A stretch of 64,000 nt of DNA from Halobacterium litoreum. GTDB lineage: Archaea; Halobacteriota; Halobacteria; Halobacteriales; Halobacteriaceae. A model generated the notes under the pieces. The model saw nothing but the letters and a program-made list of their open reading frames with translations. It had not been told where the DNA came from and made no database searches. How positions within the stretch are numbered: the stretch's first letter is position 1; each line of letters starts with the position of its first letter. Positions 16,109 through 24,015 of the stretch are shown here, piece by piece. Position numbers and translations under genes: made by a program. The DNA is taken from the NCBI RefSeq assembly GCF_021233415.1, contig NZ_CP089466.1:2232001-2296000 (forward strand), in the 5' to 3' direction.

Positions 16109-16347
16109 AAGTTCTGGTACGCGATGAAGCCGGCGACGGCGATGCAGGCGACGCCGGCCGCGCGAACCAGCCACGCCGCCCAGTCGCCGAACGGGTGGTC
16201 GTCAGTGCCGTAGCGGCCGTCGTGTCGGCGGCGCCGGTTCGGACCGACGAACACCGACAGCATCAGCATCTCGCGGGGTTTCGCGAGGAGCGCGACCCCG
16301 AGGCCGACGCCGAGGACGACCGCGAGCAGTTCCCGAATCCCGGACAT
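16105..16347 (-). CDS. Small membrane protein, two predicted helices
   Basis: An 80-residue protein with one hydrophobic helix at about 5-22 (LLAVVLGVGLGVALL), a basic and acidic connecting loop (PNRRRRHDGRYGTDDH) and a second helix at about 58-77 (AWLVRAAGVACIAVAGFIAY). The first helix is followed by a Lys-Pro-Arg pattern that suggests a cytosolic loop. No family recognised. It starts just downstream of htpX on the same strand (5-base gap), so it is probably the second gene of an htpX operon and may be linked to membrane-protein quality control. Confidence 0.68.
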   Translation of the reverse strand: MSGIRELLAVVLGVGLGVALLAKPREMLMLSVFVGPNRRRRHDGRYGTDDHPFGDWAAWLVRAAGVACIAVAGFIAYQNF

Positions 16348-16352
16348 CTACG

Positions 16353-17189
16353 CTACGAGCGCAGGCGCTCGATGCGCTTTTCCATCGGCGGGTGCGTGGA
16401 GACGATTTTCGCGAGGAAACCCTGCCCCTCACCGAAGATGCAGAGCGCGGCGTTGGACTCGTCGATCTTCGACTCGCGGGCGGTCTCGTTGCCGCGGGAA
16501 ATCTTCTCCAGCGCGCGAGCGAGCGGGTCGCCGCTCCCGATGGCGCGGCGCGCGTCGGCGTCCGCGACGTACTCACGGTAGCGGCTGATGGCGAGCACGA
16601 ACAGCATCACGAAGAACTGCACGAGGTTGCCGACGACGATGGCGAGGAAGAAGTCGGCGAGGTCGTTGTCGCCCGTGAACAGCACGATGTACTGCGCGAC
16701 GATACCGACGACCGAGGCGATGCCCTGACCGATGACCATCGTGACGACGTCGCGGTTCGCGATGTGCGCGAGTTCGTGCGCGAGCACGCCGTCGAGTTCC
16801 TCGTTGTCGAGGAGGTGGATGAGTTCCTCGGAGACGACGACGACGCCGGCGCCCTTGCGCCCGACCGCGAACGCGTTCGGGACGCCCATCCGGGCGACCT
16901 TGAGTTTCGGCTTCTCGATGCCCATGTCCCGCGAGAGCGCTTCGACGCGCTGGTGGATGCGCGGGTACTGCTGTTCGGACATGTCTTCGGCGCCGACGCT
17001 CCTGAGCGCGGCCCACTTGCCAATCTTGTACTGGACGCCGACGAGCAGGATGCTGCCGACGATGGCGATGCCGAGAATCGTGGTGCTCTGCCCGAAGAAG
17101 AACCACGCGGCGGCTACCGCCACCGAGTAGAACGCGAAGAGGATGGCGCCGACGAGTGCCATCCGTATCTTGAGTCCTGTGTGTCTCAT
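16353..17189 (-). CDS. htpX: HtpX-type membrane zinc metalloprotease
   Basis: A 278-residue M48 peptidase. Two N-terminal hydrophobic helices (about 10-55) are followed by the cytosolic catalytic domain with HELAH at about 139-143 (zinc His pair and catalytic Glu) and the third ligand Glu in YREYVADADARRAIG. Two more hydrophobic segments (about 150-205) flank that part, matching HtpX topology. HtpX degrades misfolded membrane proteins. Cys in ALCIFGEG and the C-terminal STHPPMEKRIERL are typical of the family. A small membrane protein follows within five bases. Confidence 0.93.
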   Translation of the reverse strand: MRHTGLKIRMALVGAILFAFYSVAVAAAWFFFGQSTTILGIAIVGSILLVGVQYKIGKWAALRSVGAEDMSEQQYPRIHQRVEALSRDMGIEKPKLKVARMGVPNAFAVGRKGAGVVVVSEELIHLLDNEELDGVLAHELAHIANRDVVTMVIGQGIASVVGIVAQYIVLFTGDNDLADFFLAIVVGNLVQFFVMLFVLAISRYREYVADADARRAIGSGDPLARALEKISRGNETARESKIDESNAALCIFGEGQGFLAKIVSTHPPMEKRIERLRS

Positions 17190-17304
17190 GTGCGTGGGTT
17201 ACGCACTCCGACATATAAAAGCACCTTCGTCCGTGCCACCGCAACACACGGAGACGGCGGGGAGACGGCGGCGTGAACGAGAGCAGCGGCGTCAGGCGTC
17301 GGCG

Positions 17305-18069
17305 TCAGGCGTCGGCGTCCTTCTCGTCGCCGTCCCACTCCGCGGAGTTGTCCTCGGGGTCGTAGCCGAGCACCTCCTTCGCGCGGTCGATGGAGTAGTA
17401 CTTGCGGTCGTTGTCGGAGATGCCGTAGACAATTTCGTAGCCGTAGTCCGCGGACAGACAGCAGTCGAAGAGGTGCGCGCAGTCGCGGTGGGAGAGCCAC
17501 ATCGCCTGCCCGCGCTCGTAGTCGATCGGCGGGTGGCCATTCGTGAGGTTCCCGATGCGGACGGCGACGAAGGACAGGTCGTGTTCGTCGTGGTAGTAGC
17601 GTCCGAGCGTCTCGCCCGTCGCTTTCGAGACGCCGTAGAGGTTGCCGGGACGCGGGAGTTCGGTGCCGTCGAGGCGGAAGTCGTCGTCGCTGCGGTAGAG
17701 GCCGGGCTTTCGCTCGGTCTCGTAGTGGCCGACGGCGTGGTTCGAGGACGCGAACGCGAACTTCTCGACGCCGGCGTCGACGGCGGCTTCGAGGACGTTC
17801 CGGGTGCCGTCGATGTTGTTCCGGAGGACGCTCTCCCAGGGCGCCTCGGGGCGGGGGTCGCCGGCGAGGTGGACGACGGCGCCGACGCCGTCGACGGCGT
17901 CGCGGAGGGCGGCCTCGTCGGTGACGTCCGCGACGACGAACTCGTGGTCGGTGTCGCCCGTCGGCGGTTCGCGGTCGAGGAGGCGCCAGTCGTAGTCGTC
18001 ACCGAGGCCGTCGAGGATGGCCTGCCCGACGCGCCCCGACGCGCCAGTGAGGAGAACCGGGTCGTCCAT
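17305..18069 (-). CDS. azf: Extended-SDR NAD-dependent dehydrogenase, likely Azf-type glucose-6-phosphate dehydrogenase
   Basis: A 254-residue extended short-chain dehydrogenase with the N-terminal GASGRVGQAI nucleotide-binding motif (about 8-17), the VVHLAGDPRP strand and the active-site YGVSK (Tyr-x3-Lys, about 145-149). The length and segments such as SSNHAVGHYE and DYERGQAMWLSHRDCAHLF resemble the archaeal Zwischenferment (Azf), an NAD-dependent glucose-6-phosphate dehydrogenase that starts the oxidative pentose phosphate route in haloarchaea. Related proteins are often annotated only as epimerases, so the specific activity is inferred. ATG at 18069 starts MDDPVLLTGASG directly at the Rossmann fold. 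Confidence 0.8.
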   Translation of the reverse strand: MDDPVLLTGASGRVGQAILDGLGDDYDWRLLDREPPTGDTDHEFVVADVTDEAALRDAVDGVGAVVHLAGDPRPEAPWESVLRNNIDGTRNVLEAAVDAGVEKFAFASSNHAVGHYETERKPGLYRSDDDFRLDGTELPRPGNLYGVSKATGETLGRYYHDEHDLSFVAVRIGNLTNGHPPIDYERGQAMWLSHRDCAHLFDCCLSADYGYEIVYGISDNDRKYYSIDRAKEVLGYDPEDNSAEWDGDEKDADA

Positions 18070-18150
18070 TCGGTTGGAAATCTCGCGCACCGCCGGTATG
18101 AAAGGTGCGGTTCGCGGCGTTTAACACGTCGGCGGCCAGACAGGCCGGTG

Positions 18151-18516
18151 ATGGCGAACGGGACGGAGCGGTTGCTCTCGGGGTTCGTGGCGGCGTTCGG
18201 GGCTGGAATCGCGGCGGTAGCGGCGCTCGCGCTGTTCGGCGACCCGGTGTCGTCGACGACGGTCGCGGCGGTGCGCGCAGTGGCGCTGCTCGCGGCGGCG
18301 GCCGTCGCCGTCGGGGCGCTGTTCGCGACCGCGGGTCGGCTCCCCGTCCAGCCGGTGGTGCCGCTGGCGGGCGCACCGGCGGCGCTCGCCGGCGCGACGG
18401 TCGCGGTGTCGATGGGGGACGCGGCGGCGTGGCTCTCCGTCGCCACGGGGGCGGCGACGGCCCTCGGACTCGTCGGGCTCGCGGTGGTCGCGGTGACGGC
18501 AGACGACAAGGCTTAG
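18151..18516 (+). CDS. Small hydrophobic membrane protein
   Basis: A 121-residue Ala/Val-rich protein with four likely membrane helices (about 9-27, 36-58, 67-83 and 92-115) and very short connecting loops. No conserved motif recognised. The unusually even Ala/Gly/Val composition and high GC make any frame look hydrophobic, so the call rests on the ATG, the stop shortly before the next gene and the absence of a better frame. It lies 24 bases ahead of the MptD gene and may share its transcript. Confidence 0.6.
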   Translation: MANGTERLLSGFVAAFGAGIAAVAALALFGDPVSSTTVAAVRAVALLAAAAVAVGALFATAGRLPVQPVVPLAGAPAALAGATVAVSMGDAAAWLSVATGAATALGLVGLAVVAVTADDKA

Positions 18517-18540
18517 CCGCGCCCGCTCGCAGACCCGGGT

Positions 18541-18867
18541 ATGGCATCCGACGCCGAGGAGGCGTGTTTCGAGGCAGGCATCAAGTTCGGAGCGCTCTAC
18601 CACCAGTTCGCGGGGACGCCGGTGAGCCCGGAGAGCGCGCCGAGCCTGGAGACGGCCATCGAGGAGTCGATCGAGAACCAGCCGTTCTGCGAGTCCGTGA
18701 CCGTCGACATCCTCACGGAGAAACTGGACACGAGCCACGGCTACACGGAACTGACGGGCGAGTACATGGAGGTCGAGATAGTGGTCGACTACGAGGGCCG
18801 GGAGGTCGTCGCGGAGATGGCGATGCGGGACGGCTACCCGCTGATGGAGTTGGCGAGCGTGGAGTAG
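18541..18867 (+). CDS. mptD: Archaeal dihydroneopterin aldolase, MptD family
   Basis: A 108-residue protein with the diagnostic start EACFEAGIKFGALYHQFAGTPVSPESAPSLE-like segment (about 7-37), followed by IEESIENQPFCESVTVDI. This is the archaeal MptD family (formerly DUF372), which cleaves 7,8-dihydroneopterin to 6-hydroxymethyl-7,8-dihydropterin in the methanopterin/tetrahydrofolate pathway. The Lys/Tyr/His cluster at the N-terminus includes the residues expected at the active site. Start at the ATG at 18541. A creatininase-family gene 476 bases on could also act in pterin or flavin metabolism. Confidence 0.85.
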   Translation: MASDAEEACFEAGIKFGALYHQFAGTPVSPESAPSLETAIEESIENQPFCESVTVDILTEKLDTSHGYTELTGEYMEVEIVVDYEGREVVAEMAMRDGYPLMELASVE

Positions 18868-18893
18868 CCCGCAGGCGCCCGGTTCCGGGGGTG

Positions 18894-18903
18894 CTTTTAA
18901 ATC
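18894..18903 (+). promoter_or_regulatory. TATA box of the DUF5790-type gene
   Basis: CTTTTAAATC is centred 28 bases before the ATG at 18926, the spacing expected when transcription starts at or next to the start codon. It is the only AT-rich run in this gap. Confidence 0.6.
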
Positions 18904-18925
18904 AGATGCGGGCGAACCACCTGAC

Positions 18926-19342
18926 ATGAGTCAGTCATCGCTCGACGACGACGAACTGTTCGGGGAGGCCGCCGAGGAGATGCGCGCGGACGTAGAAGAG
19001 CACCTCGACGCCGCCCGCGCGGAACTGCCGGAAGCGGACGCAATCTGGGACGTGGAGTCGGACAACACGCTCGGCGTGCTGAACGCGCTCCGGTCGGCCC
19101 TCGACGTGGGCGACGTGGAGGCCCACCTGCGCGACGCGAAGAAGGCGTTCGTGATGGGGCAGCGCGCCGACGCGTTCGAGGACGCCGACGACCTCGAAGC
19201 CGACCTCGAAGCCATCGAGGGCGTACTCGCGGACATCGAGACGGCCAGAGAGCAGGTCGGCGAACTCGCGTCTACGGTGCCGGAACTCCGGTCCGCACTC
19301 GACGAGGCGCACGCAGACGCCGACGACGAGGACGACGAGTAA
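18926..19342 (+). CDS. DUF5790-like acidic helical protein
   Basis: A 138-residue, strongly acidic and almost entirely helical protein (MSQSSLDDDELFGEAAEEMRA...). Segments ADAIWDVESDNTLGVLNALRSAL and LRDAKKAFVMGQRADAFEDAD are what I recall of the haloarchaeal family DUF5790. Heptad-like Leu/Ala spacing after residue 80 suggests a coiled coil. No function is known; no cysteine and no membrane segment. It has its own leaderless promoter and abuts the convergent creatininase-family gene with no gap. Confidence 0.75.
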   Translation: MSQSSLDDDELFGEAAEEMRADVEEHLDAARAELPEADAIWDVESDNTLGVLNALRSALDVGDVEAHLRDAKKAFVMGQRADAFEDADDLEADLEAIEGVLADIETAREQVGELASTVPELRSALDEAHADADDEDDE

Positions 19343-20080
19343 CTACTTGTGGGGCGGCCGGGAGACGTCTCGGTCGGCCACCGCGTCCAGTAAGTCACAG
19401 AGCGCGTCCGTCGCGAGCGCGAGCAGTTCCTCGCCGCGTTCGGCGTCCCCCTCGCTCGGGTCGCCGACGACGCCGTTCTCGGAGAACTCGGCGACGTCGT
19501 GGGCGAGGTTCGCGTGCGACGTCCACTCCCCCCAGCCGTCGCTGGCGCCGTCGCGCGCTTCCTCGATTCGGTCCTCGCGCACGAGGTTCGGGTGGGTGTG
19601 CCGGAGGAACGCGGTCTCCAGCGGGCCGGCGTGGCCCATGTCGGCGCTGTGGTCGCCGACCGCGTCGAACCACGTGAACGGGACGGCGTAGGCGTCGTCC
19701 TCGCGGGTGAGCCGCGAGCAGACTTCGCCGAGCGCGGGGACGTTCCCGCCGTGGCCGTTCACGACGACCACTCGGTCCCAGCCGTGGCTCGCGAGGCTGG
19801 CGACGACTTCTCGGACGTTCGCGCGGAACGTGTCGGGTGACACCCACAGCGTCCCCGTGAACTGGCGGTGTTCCTCGCTCACGCCGACGGTCAAGGGCGG
19901 TGCAACGACTACCTCGTCGTCGTAGTTCGTGGCGGCGGCCTCGGCGACCGTCTCGGCGGCGAGGTGGTCCGTGCCGAGGGGGGCGTGCGGGCCGTGCTGT
20001 TCAGTGCTGCCGACCGGCAAGAGTGCGAGGTCCGTGTCGGCGGCGTCGGCGTCCGTCCACGTCGCGTCCGCGAGTCGCAT
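19343..20080 (-). CDS. Creatininase-family amidohydrolase, candidate ArfB-type deformylase
   Basis: A 245-residue metal-dependent amidohydrolase. Diagnostic motifs are LLPVGSTEQHGPHAPLGTD (about 20-38, metal ligands Glu, His and Asp), VVVNGHGGN (about 107-115, ligand His) and DMGHAGPLETAFL (about 147-159, Glu ligand). The family includes creatininase and ArfB, the archaeal enzyme that removes a formyl group in riboflavin and F420 precursor synthesis. The nearby MptD gene makes ArfB attractive, but substrate cannot be proved from sequence. The C-terminal part carries the usual acidic extension. Confidence 0.82.
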   Translation of the reverse strand: MRLADATWTDADAADTDLALLPVGSTEQHGPHAPLGTDHLAAETVAEAAATNYDDEVVVAPPLTVGVSEEHRQFTGTLWVSPDTFRANVREVVASLASHGWDRVVVVNGHGGNVPALGEVCSRLTREDDAYAVPFTWFDAVGDHSADMGHAGPLETAFLRHTHPNLVREDRIEEARDGASDGWGEWTSHANLAHDVAEFSENGVVGDPSEGDAERGEELLALATDALCDLLDAVADRDVSRPPHK

Positions 20081-20165
20081 ATGCGGTCCAACGCGGCGGT
20101 GGGATTTGTAGCCTGCCCTCCGGAACGGGGACGGCGACGGCGGCGGGACGCCGACAGCGACGGCG

Positions 20166-20375
20166 TCAGGACTGGGTCGCTCTCGTGACGATGGCGAGTG
20201 CGCCGACGAGCACCGCGAGTATCGCGGCGTCCGCGGCGGGGCCGGTGGCGAGCGCGTAGAGAATCCACGGGACGCCCGCGGCGTAGACGGCGGCGTCCGG
20301 GTCGAAGCGCGACGCGACGAGCGCCGCGGCGGCCACGCTGGCGACGAACAGGCCGACGACGACAGCGACAGTCAT
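20166..20375 (-). CDS. Small membrane protein (two to three helices)
   Basis: A 69-residue hydrophobic protein with segments at about 2-21 (VAVVVGLFVASVAAAALVA), 28-43 (AVYAAGVPWILYALA) and 48-63 (AADAAILAVLVGALAI). No family is recognised. It sits upstream of the creatininase-family gene on the same strand with an 85-base gap and downstream of the ABC exporter on the same strand. Confidence 0.55.
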   Translation of the reverse strand: MTVAVVVGLFVASVAAAALVASRFDPDAAVYAAGVPWILYALATGPAADAAILAVLVGALAIVTRATQS

Positions 20376-20426
20376 CGTGCGTGGTACGAGCGGGAGAGAG
20401 AAGTAGGTTCGGACGGAGCGGCGGAA

Positions 20427-22352
20427 TCAGTCGTCGTCGTCTTCCGCGTCGGCGTCGACGGCGGCGGTGCGCTCGGCGGCGCGCTCCACGAACTCGTCGG
20501 GGAGTTCGTCGATTTCGCCGGCCTGCACGCCCCAGAGGTTCGCGTAGAGGCCCTGCTCGGCGAGCAAGTCCTCGTGGGTGCCCCGTTCCACGACCTCGCC
20601 GCCCTCGAGGACGACGATCTGGTCGGCGTCCTTGATGGTGGAGAGGCGGTGGGCGATGGAGAACGTCGTGCGGTCCTCGGTGAGGCGGTCGAGCGAGCGC
20701 TGGATGAGCATCTCGGTCTCGGTGTCGACGTCGCTCGTGGCTTCGTCGAGGACCAGAATCTCGGGGTCCTTGAGGATGGCGCGCGCGATGTCGATGCGCT
20801 GACGCTGGCCGCCCGAGAGTTTCACGCCGCGCTCCCCGACTTTCGTGTCGTAGCCCTCGGGGAGGTTCTGGATGAACTCGTGGGCTTCCGCGGCCTTCGC
20901 CGCCTCCACGACGTCCTCCTCGTCGGCGTCGAACGTCCCGTACTTGATGTTCTCCACGACGGTGCCGTAGAACAGGAACGTGTCCTGGCTGACGTAGCCG
21001 ATGTGGCGGCGGAGACTCGGCAGCGTCACGTCCGAGATGTCCTGGCCGTCGATGCGAATCTCGCCCTCGTCCACGTCGTACATCCGCAACAGGAGTTTCA
21101 GGACGGTGGACTTCCCGGCGCCCGTCGGTCCGACGAGCGCGAGCGTCTCCCCGCCCTCGACCTCGAAGTCGATGTCCTCGACGATGGCCTCCTCGCCGTA
21201 CCCGAAGGAGACGTCGTCGTAGACGACCTCGCCGTCTGCCACGTCGAGTTCGGCGGCGTCCGGGTTCTCCTCGATGCGCGAGGGCTCGCTCATCAGGCCG
21301 AAGATGCGCTCACTGGACGCGCGAGCGCGCTGGTACATGTTGATGATTTGCCCGAACTGCGCCATCGGCCAGATGAACTGCTGGCTGAGCAGGATGAACG
21401 TCACGAACTCCCCCTCGTCGAGCGTCCCCGAGAAGAAAAACGGCGCGCCCTCCACGACCCAGAGGCCGCCGACGACGAACGTCAACACGAAGCCGACGCC
21501 GGAGATGATGCGGAGCGCCGGGAAGAACTTGATGCGAATCGTAATCGCGCCCCAGTTCGCGTCGAAGTAGCCCTGCGAGACGTCGTCCACGCGCTCGGAC
21601 TCGTAGTCCTCCGTGTTCGAGGTCTTGATGACCTGGATGCCGCCGAGGTTGTTCTCCAGTCGGGAGTTCATCTGCCCGACGGACGACCGAACGTCGGCGT
21701 ACTTCGGCTGAATCGCCTTCACGAACCGGTACGTGAACAACGCGATGATGGGCACCGGCAGCATCGTGAGGACTGCGAGTTGCCAGTTCACGACGAACAG
21801 GTAGACGCCGATGGCGACCACCATCACGGACAACCGGAACGCCGAGTTCAGGCCGTCGTTGAGGAACCGCTCTAAGCGGTTCACGTCGTTCGAGAGGATG
21901 GACATCATCTCGCCGGTCTGCTTCGTGGCGAAGAAGTCCATGTTCAGCCGCTGCATCTTGTTGTACGTGTCAGTGCGAATCGAGTGCTGGATGTGCTGGC
22001 TAAAGGAGTTCCAGCCCCAGTTCCGAATCCAGTGGAAGCCCGCGCCGAACAGGAACGACCCCGCGATGAGGCCGCCCATGAACAGGAGTTTGCCGCCGTC
22101 CGACGGCGGCACCCAGGCGTCGGGGAGGAACGGCAGGAACGGCTTGTTCTTCTGGATGACGGAGTCGATAGCGAGACCGAGGAGAATAGGCGGCGCGAGG
22201 TCGAGGACCCGAGCGAAGACGCTGGCGACGATGGCGACGACGGCGGCGAACCGGTTGTCCCGCCCGTACTCGTCGAACAGGCGGAACATCGCGTCGTCGA
22301 CCTCCTCGCGTTGGTCCTCGAAGGGGTCGTCGTCTTCTGTCGCGGTACTCAT
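20427..22352 (-). CDS. ABC exporter, fused transmembrane and ATPase domains
   Basis: A 641-residue half-transporter of the MsbA/multidrug type. The N-terminal 340 residues hold six predicted membrane helices (first pair at about 40-115). The ATPase domain (about 370-610) has Walker A GPTGAGKST, the Q-loop region GYVSQDTFLF, signature LSGGQRQRIDIARAI, Walker B ILVLDEATSDVD and the switch His in FSIAHRLSTI. It should work as a homodimer exporting lipids, drugs or peptides; the direction follows from the fused architecture. Substrate unknown. The start at 22352 (MSTATEDDDP) was chosen because the upstream extension has no protein-like features. Confidence 0.93.
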   Translation of the reverse strand: MSTATEDDDPFEDQREEVDDAMFRLFDEYGRDNRFAAVVAIVASVFARVLDLAPPILLGLAIDSVIQKNKPFLPFLPDAWVPPSDGGKLLFMGGLIAGSFLFGAGFHWIRNWGWNSFSQHIQHSIRTDTYNKMQRLNMDFFATKQTGEMMSILSNDVNRLERFLNDGLNSAFRLSVMVVAIGVYLFVVNWQLAVLTMLPVPIIALFTYRFVKAIQPKYADVRSSVGQMNSRLENNLGGIQVIKTSNTEDYESERVDDVSQGYFDANWGAITIRIKFFPALRIISGVGFVLTFVVGGLWVVEGAPFFFSGTLDEGEFVTFILLSQQFIWPMAQFGQIINMYQRARASSERIFGLMSEPSRIEENPDAAELDVADGEVVYDDVSFGYGEEAIVEDIDFEVEGGETLALVGPTGAGKSTVLKLLLRMYDVDEGEIRIDGQDISDVTLPSLRRHIGYVSQDTFLFYGTVVENIKYGTFDADEEDVVEAAKAAEAHEFIQNLPEGYDTKVGERGVKLSGGQRQRIDIARAILKDPEILVLDEATSDVDTETEMLIQRSLDRLTEDRTTFSIAHRLSTIKDADQIVVLEGGEVVERGTHEDLLAEQGLYANLWGVQAGEIDELPDEFVERAAERTAAVDADAEDDDD

Positions 22353-22414
22353 CCCCTCAGCCAAAGATACCACTCGCCAAAAGAGTTTCCTACGAATCGA
22401 AACACCTCCGGCCG

Positions 22415-22930
22415 TCAGGTATCGACGCGCACCACGTCACCGACTTCGACGCCGTGCTCGACGGTCCAGTTGTACGGCACTTCGAGCACCCACTTTCCGC
22501 GGCCGGGATACCGCGTCAAGTCCTCGTTGTCGTCCTCGACGGGCGCGTGGTGAATCTCGGTGATGCGGCCGTCCGCGTCCACGTACACGATGTCGATGGG
22601 GAACGACATCGACCGCATCACGTACGTGTGCCGGCCCTCGTCCGCGTACACGAACAACATCCCCTCGTTCGGCCCGAGCGACTCGGTGTCGCTGAGGCCC
22701 GTGTACCGCTCGCTCGGCGTGTCCGCCACCATCACGTCCACCGCGCCGAGTTCCGTCCCGTTCCGCGCGAGCACCGTCACGCTCGGCCCCGACTCCGTCG
22801 TCACCGCCGTCTCGCGAGTCGTATCTGCGACCGTCTCGGCGGGCGTCGTCGTCGAGTCGGCGGCCGGCGTGCCGCCCACACAGCCCGCCACAGCGAGCAG
22901 ACACACCACCGCGAGCGCGCGTCGAACCAT
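22415..22930 (-). CDS. DUF192-domain lipoprotein
   Basis: A 171-residue protein with a signal peptide and lipobox VAGC (LLAVAGCVGG, Cys17), then a Thr-rich linker (about 22-48) and a DUF192 domain (about 50-171). The DUF192 motifs ERYTGLSDTESLGPNEGMLF and RSMSFPIDIVYVDADGRI are clear. DUF192 domains form small beta-barrels of unknown biochemical role, often in exported lipoproteins of haloarchaea. Start codon at 22930 gives the basic MVRR n-region. It stands immediately upstream (opposite strand) of tRNA-Val, at the edge of the surface-protein region. Confidence 0.88.
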   Translation of the reverse strand: MVRRALAVVCLLAVAGCVGGTPAADSTTTPAETVADTTRETAVTTESGPSVTVLARNGTELGAVDVMVADTPSERYTGLSDTESLGPNEGMLFVYADEGRHTYVMRSMSFPIDIVYVDADGRITEIHHAPVEDDNEDLTRYPGRGKWVLEVPYNWTVEHGVEVGDVVRVDT

Positions 22931-23013
22931 GCCCGCTGATACGTCATCCCACGGTTTGGGCGTTCCGACGAAGGGAAACGGTTTTTGCCGCCCGACGGCT
23001 GATTCCGACTGTC

Positions 23014-23087
23014 GGGTTCGTGGTCTAGTTGGTTATGACGCGGCCCTTACAAGGCCGAGGTCGGTGGTTCGAATCCGCCCGAACCCA
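23014..23087 (+). tRNA. tRNA-Val(TAC)
   Basis: GGGTTCG pairs with CGAACCC, the D-arm contains GGTCTAGTTGGTTATGAC, the anticodon stem CGGCC/GGCCG encloses CT-TAC-AA, and the T-arm GGTGG/CCGCC encloses TTCGAAT. Discriminator A; CCA not encoded. Nineteen bases of its 3' end are duplicated 142 bases downstream. Confidence 0.95.
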
Positions 23088-23339
23088 CTTACTGAGACGT
23101 CGCCGAGTAGCGACGCGTGTGTCGCTACGAGCGACCGAAGTAGTGGGTCGCGAATTCGAACCCTGGAAGACGCAGCGCCGAGCGCAGCGAGGCGACCGTC
23201 TTCCTCCGGTGAGAATCCGCCCGAACCCACTCACTTTCTGCGACGAGCGAACGCGAGGAGCGAGATGAGCGTGAGGGCGATTCGAGTTCTGGAAGACGAG
23301 CGACAACGAATCTTCCACCGGTGAGCGTCCGCCCGAGAC
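23071..23339 (+). repeat. Tandem modules carrying copies of the tRNA-Val 3' end
   Basis: GAATCCGCCCGAACCCACT (23071-23089, tRNA 3' end plus two bases) recurs exactly at 23213-23231. A third, decayed copy (TCCGCCCGA) lies at 23328-23336. Copies two and three share a preceding segment CTTCC(T/A)CCGGTGAG. Each is preceded by a T-loop-like ATTCGA(A/G) stretch (23154 and 23280) followed by TGGAAGACG, whose GGAAGA pairs with the TCTTCC just ahead of CCGGTGAG to make a hairpin. CGACGAGCG...GCGAGGAGCG at 23241-23262 also occurs after tRNA-Phe at 26289-26309. No gene was seen in 23088-23388. Confidence 0.8.
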
Positions 23340-23388
23340 AGACCGACTGCTGCGCCCATCGGCCGCCGCTCTCGGGAACTTGTTGGTA

Positions 23389-23398
23389 ACTAAACTTA
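23389..23398 (+). promoter_or_regulatory. TATA-like box of the surface cassette
   Basis: ACTAAACTTA is centred about 31 bases before the ATG at 23425 and is the only AT-rich run between the tRNA-Val repeats and the first cassette gene. It predicts a nearly leaderless transcript covering the four coupled genes to 26124. Confidence 0.5.
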
Positions 23399-23424
23399 TG
23401 CGCGTTCTGGCTGTTCTGTGGGCC

Positions 23425-24015
23425 ATGGCCAAACGGTGGCGTTCCCTCCGACGGCGTGGTTTTCTCACTGGGTTGGTGTCCGGTATGGTGGCTGTCGCCG
23501 GGTGCAGTTCGACGCCGTCCGACGCGCCCGATTCGACGGCGACGCGACCGACGACGACGTTCGGGTACGGCGGGACGCCGGTCGAGACGACAACGGCGAC
23601 CACTACGCGAGCGCCGTCGGCGACGACGCGAACCACGGTAGTCACGACGGCGACGGAGACGCAGATGACCACGGAGACGCAGACGACCGCGACCACGCCG
23701 ACGACGGCAGCGGAGACGACATCGGAGTCGAGTGACGAGAGTGGGCGGGGTGGCGGCAGTCCGGGCGGCGGTGGCGGAAATCCGGGCAGCGGGAACGCCG
23801 GTGGCGGAAATCCGAGCGAGGGCGGTGGCAGTCGTGGCGGCGGTGGGAACGCAGGCGGCGGCGGAGACACGGAAAGCGGTGGCGGACCGGTGACCACGGC
23901 GGTGGGTTCGACGAACGAGCGAACGACCGCCGAGCCGACGCGGACGACCACGGAGGCGTCGTCGGAGTTCGGCGTGCAGGGGTACGGCGAGTACGGCTAC
24001 GGGGGGACGGCATGA
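23425..24015 (+). CDS. Thr/Gly-rich Tat lipoprotein, first gene of surface cassette
   Basis: A 196-residue protein. The N-terminus has a twin-arginine signal (SLRRRGFLTGLVSGMVAVAGC) with lipobox VAGC, so folded export and lipid anchoring on the outer face are predicted. The mature protein is low complexity: a Thr/Ala stalk (about 40-105), a Gly/Asn/Ser-rich middle (about 110-155) and a second Thr-rich run, ending in EFGVQGYGEYGYGG. A matching FGYGG occurs near residue 50. Thr-rich stretches would carry O-linked sugars. The last four bases overlap the next gene (ATGA). No family is certain; a stalk or anchor for the following fibre-like proteins is my inference. Confidence 0.72.
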   Translation: MAKRWRSLRRRGFLTGLVSGMVAVAGCSSTPSDAPDSTATRPTTTFGYGGTPVETTTATTTRAPSATTRTTVVTTATETQMTTETQTTATTPTTAAETTSESSDESGRGGGSPGGGGGNPGSGNAGGGNPSEGGGSRGGGGNAGGGGDTESGGGPVTTAVGSTNERTTAEPTRTTTEASSEFGVQGYGEYGYGGTA

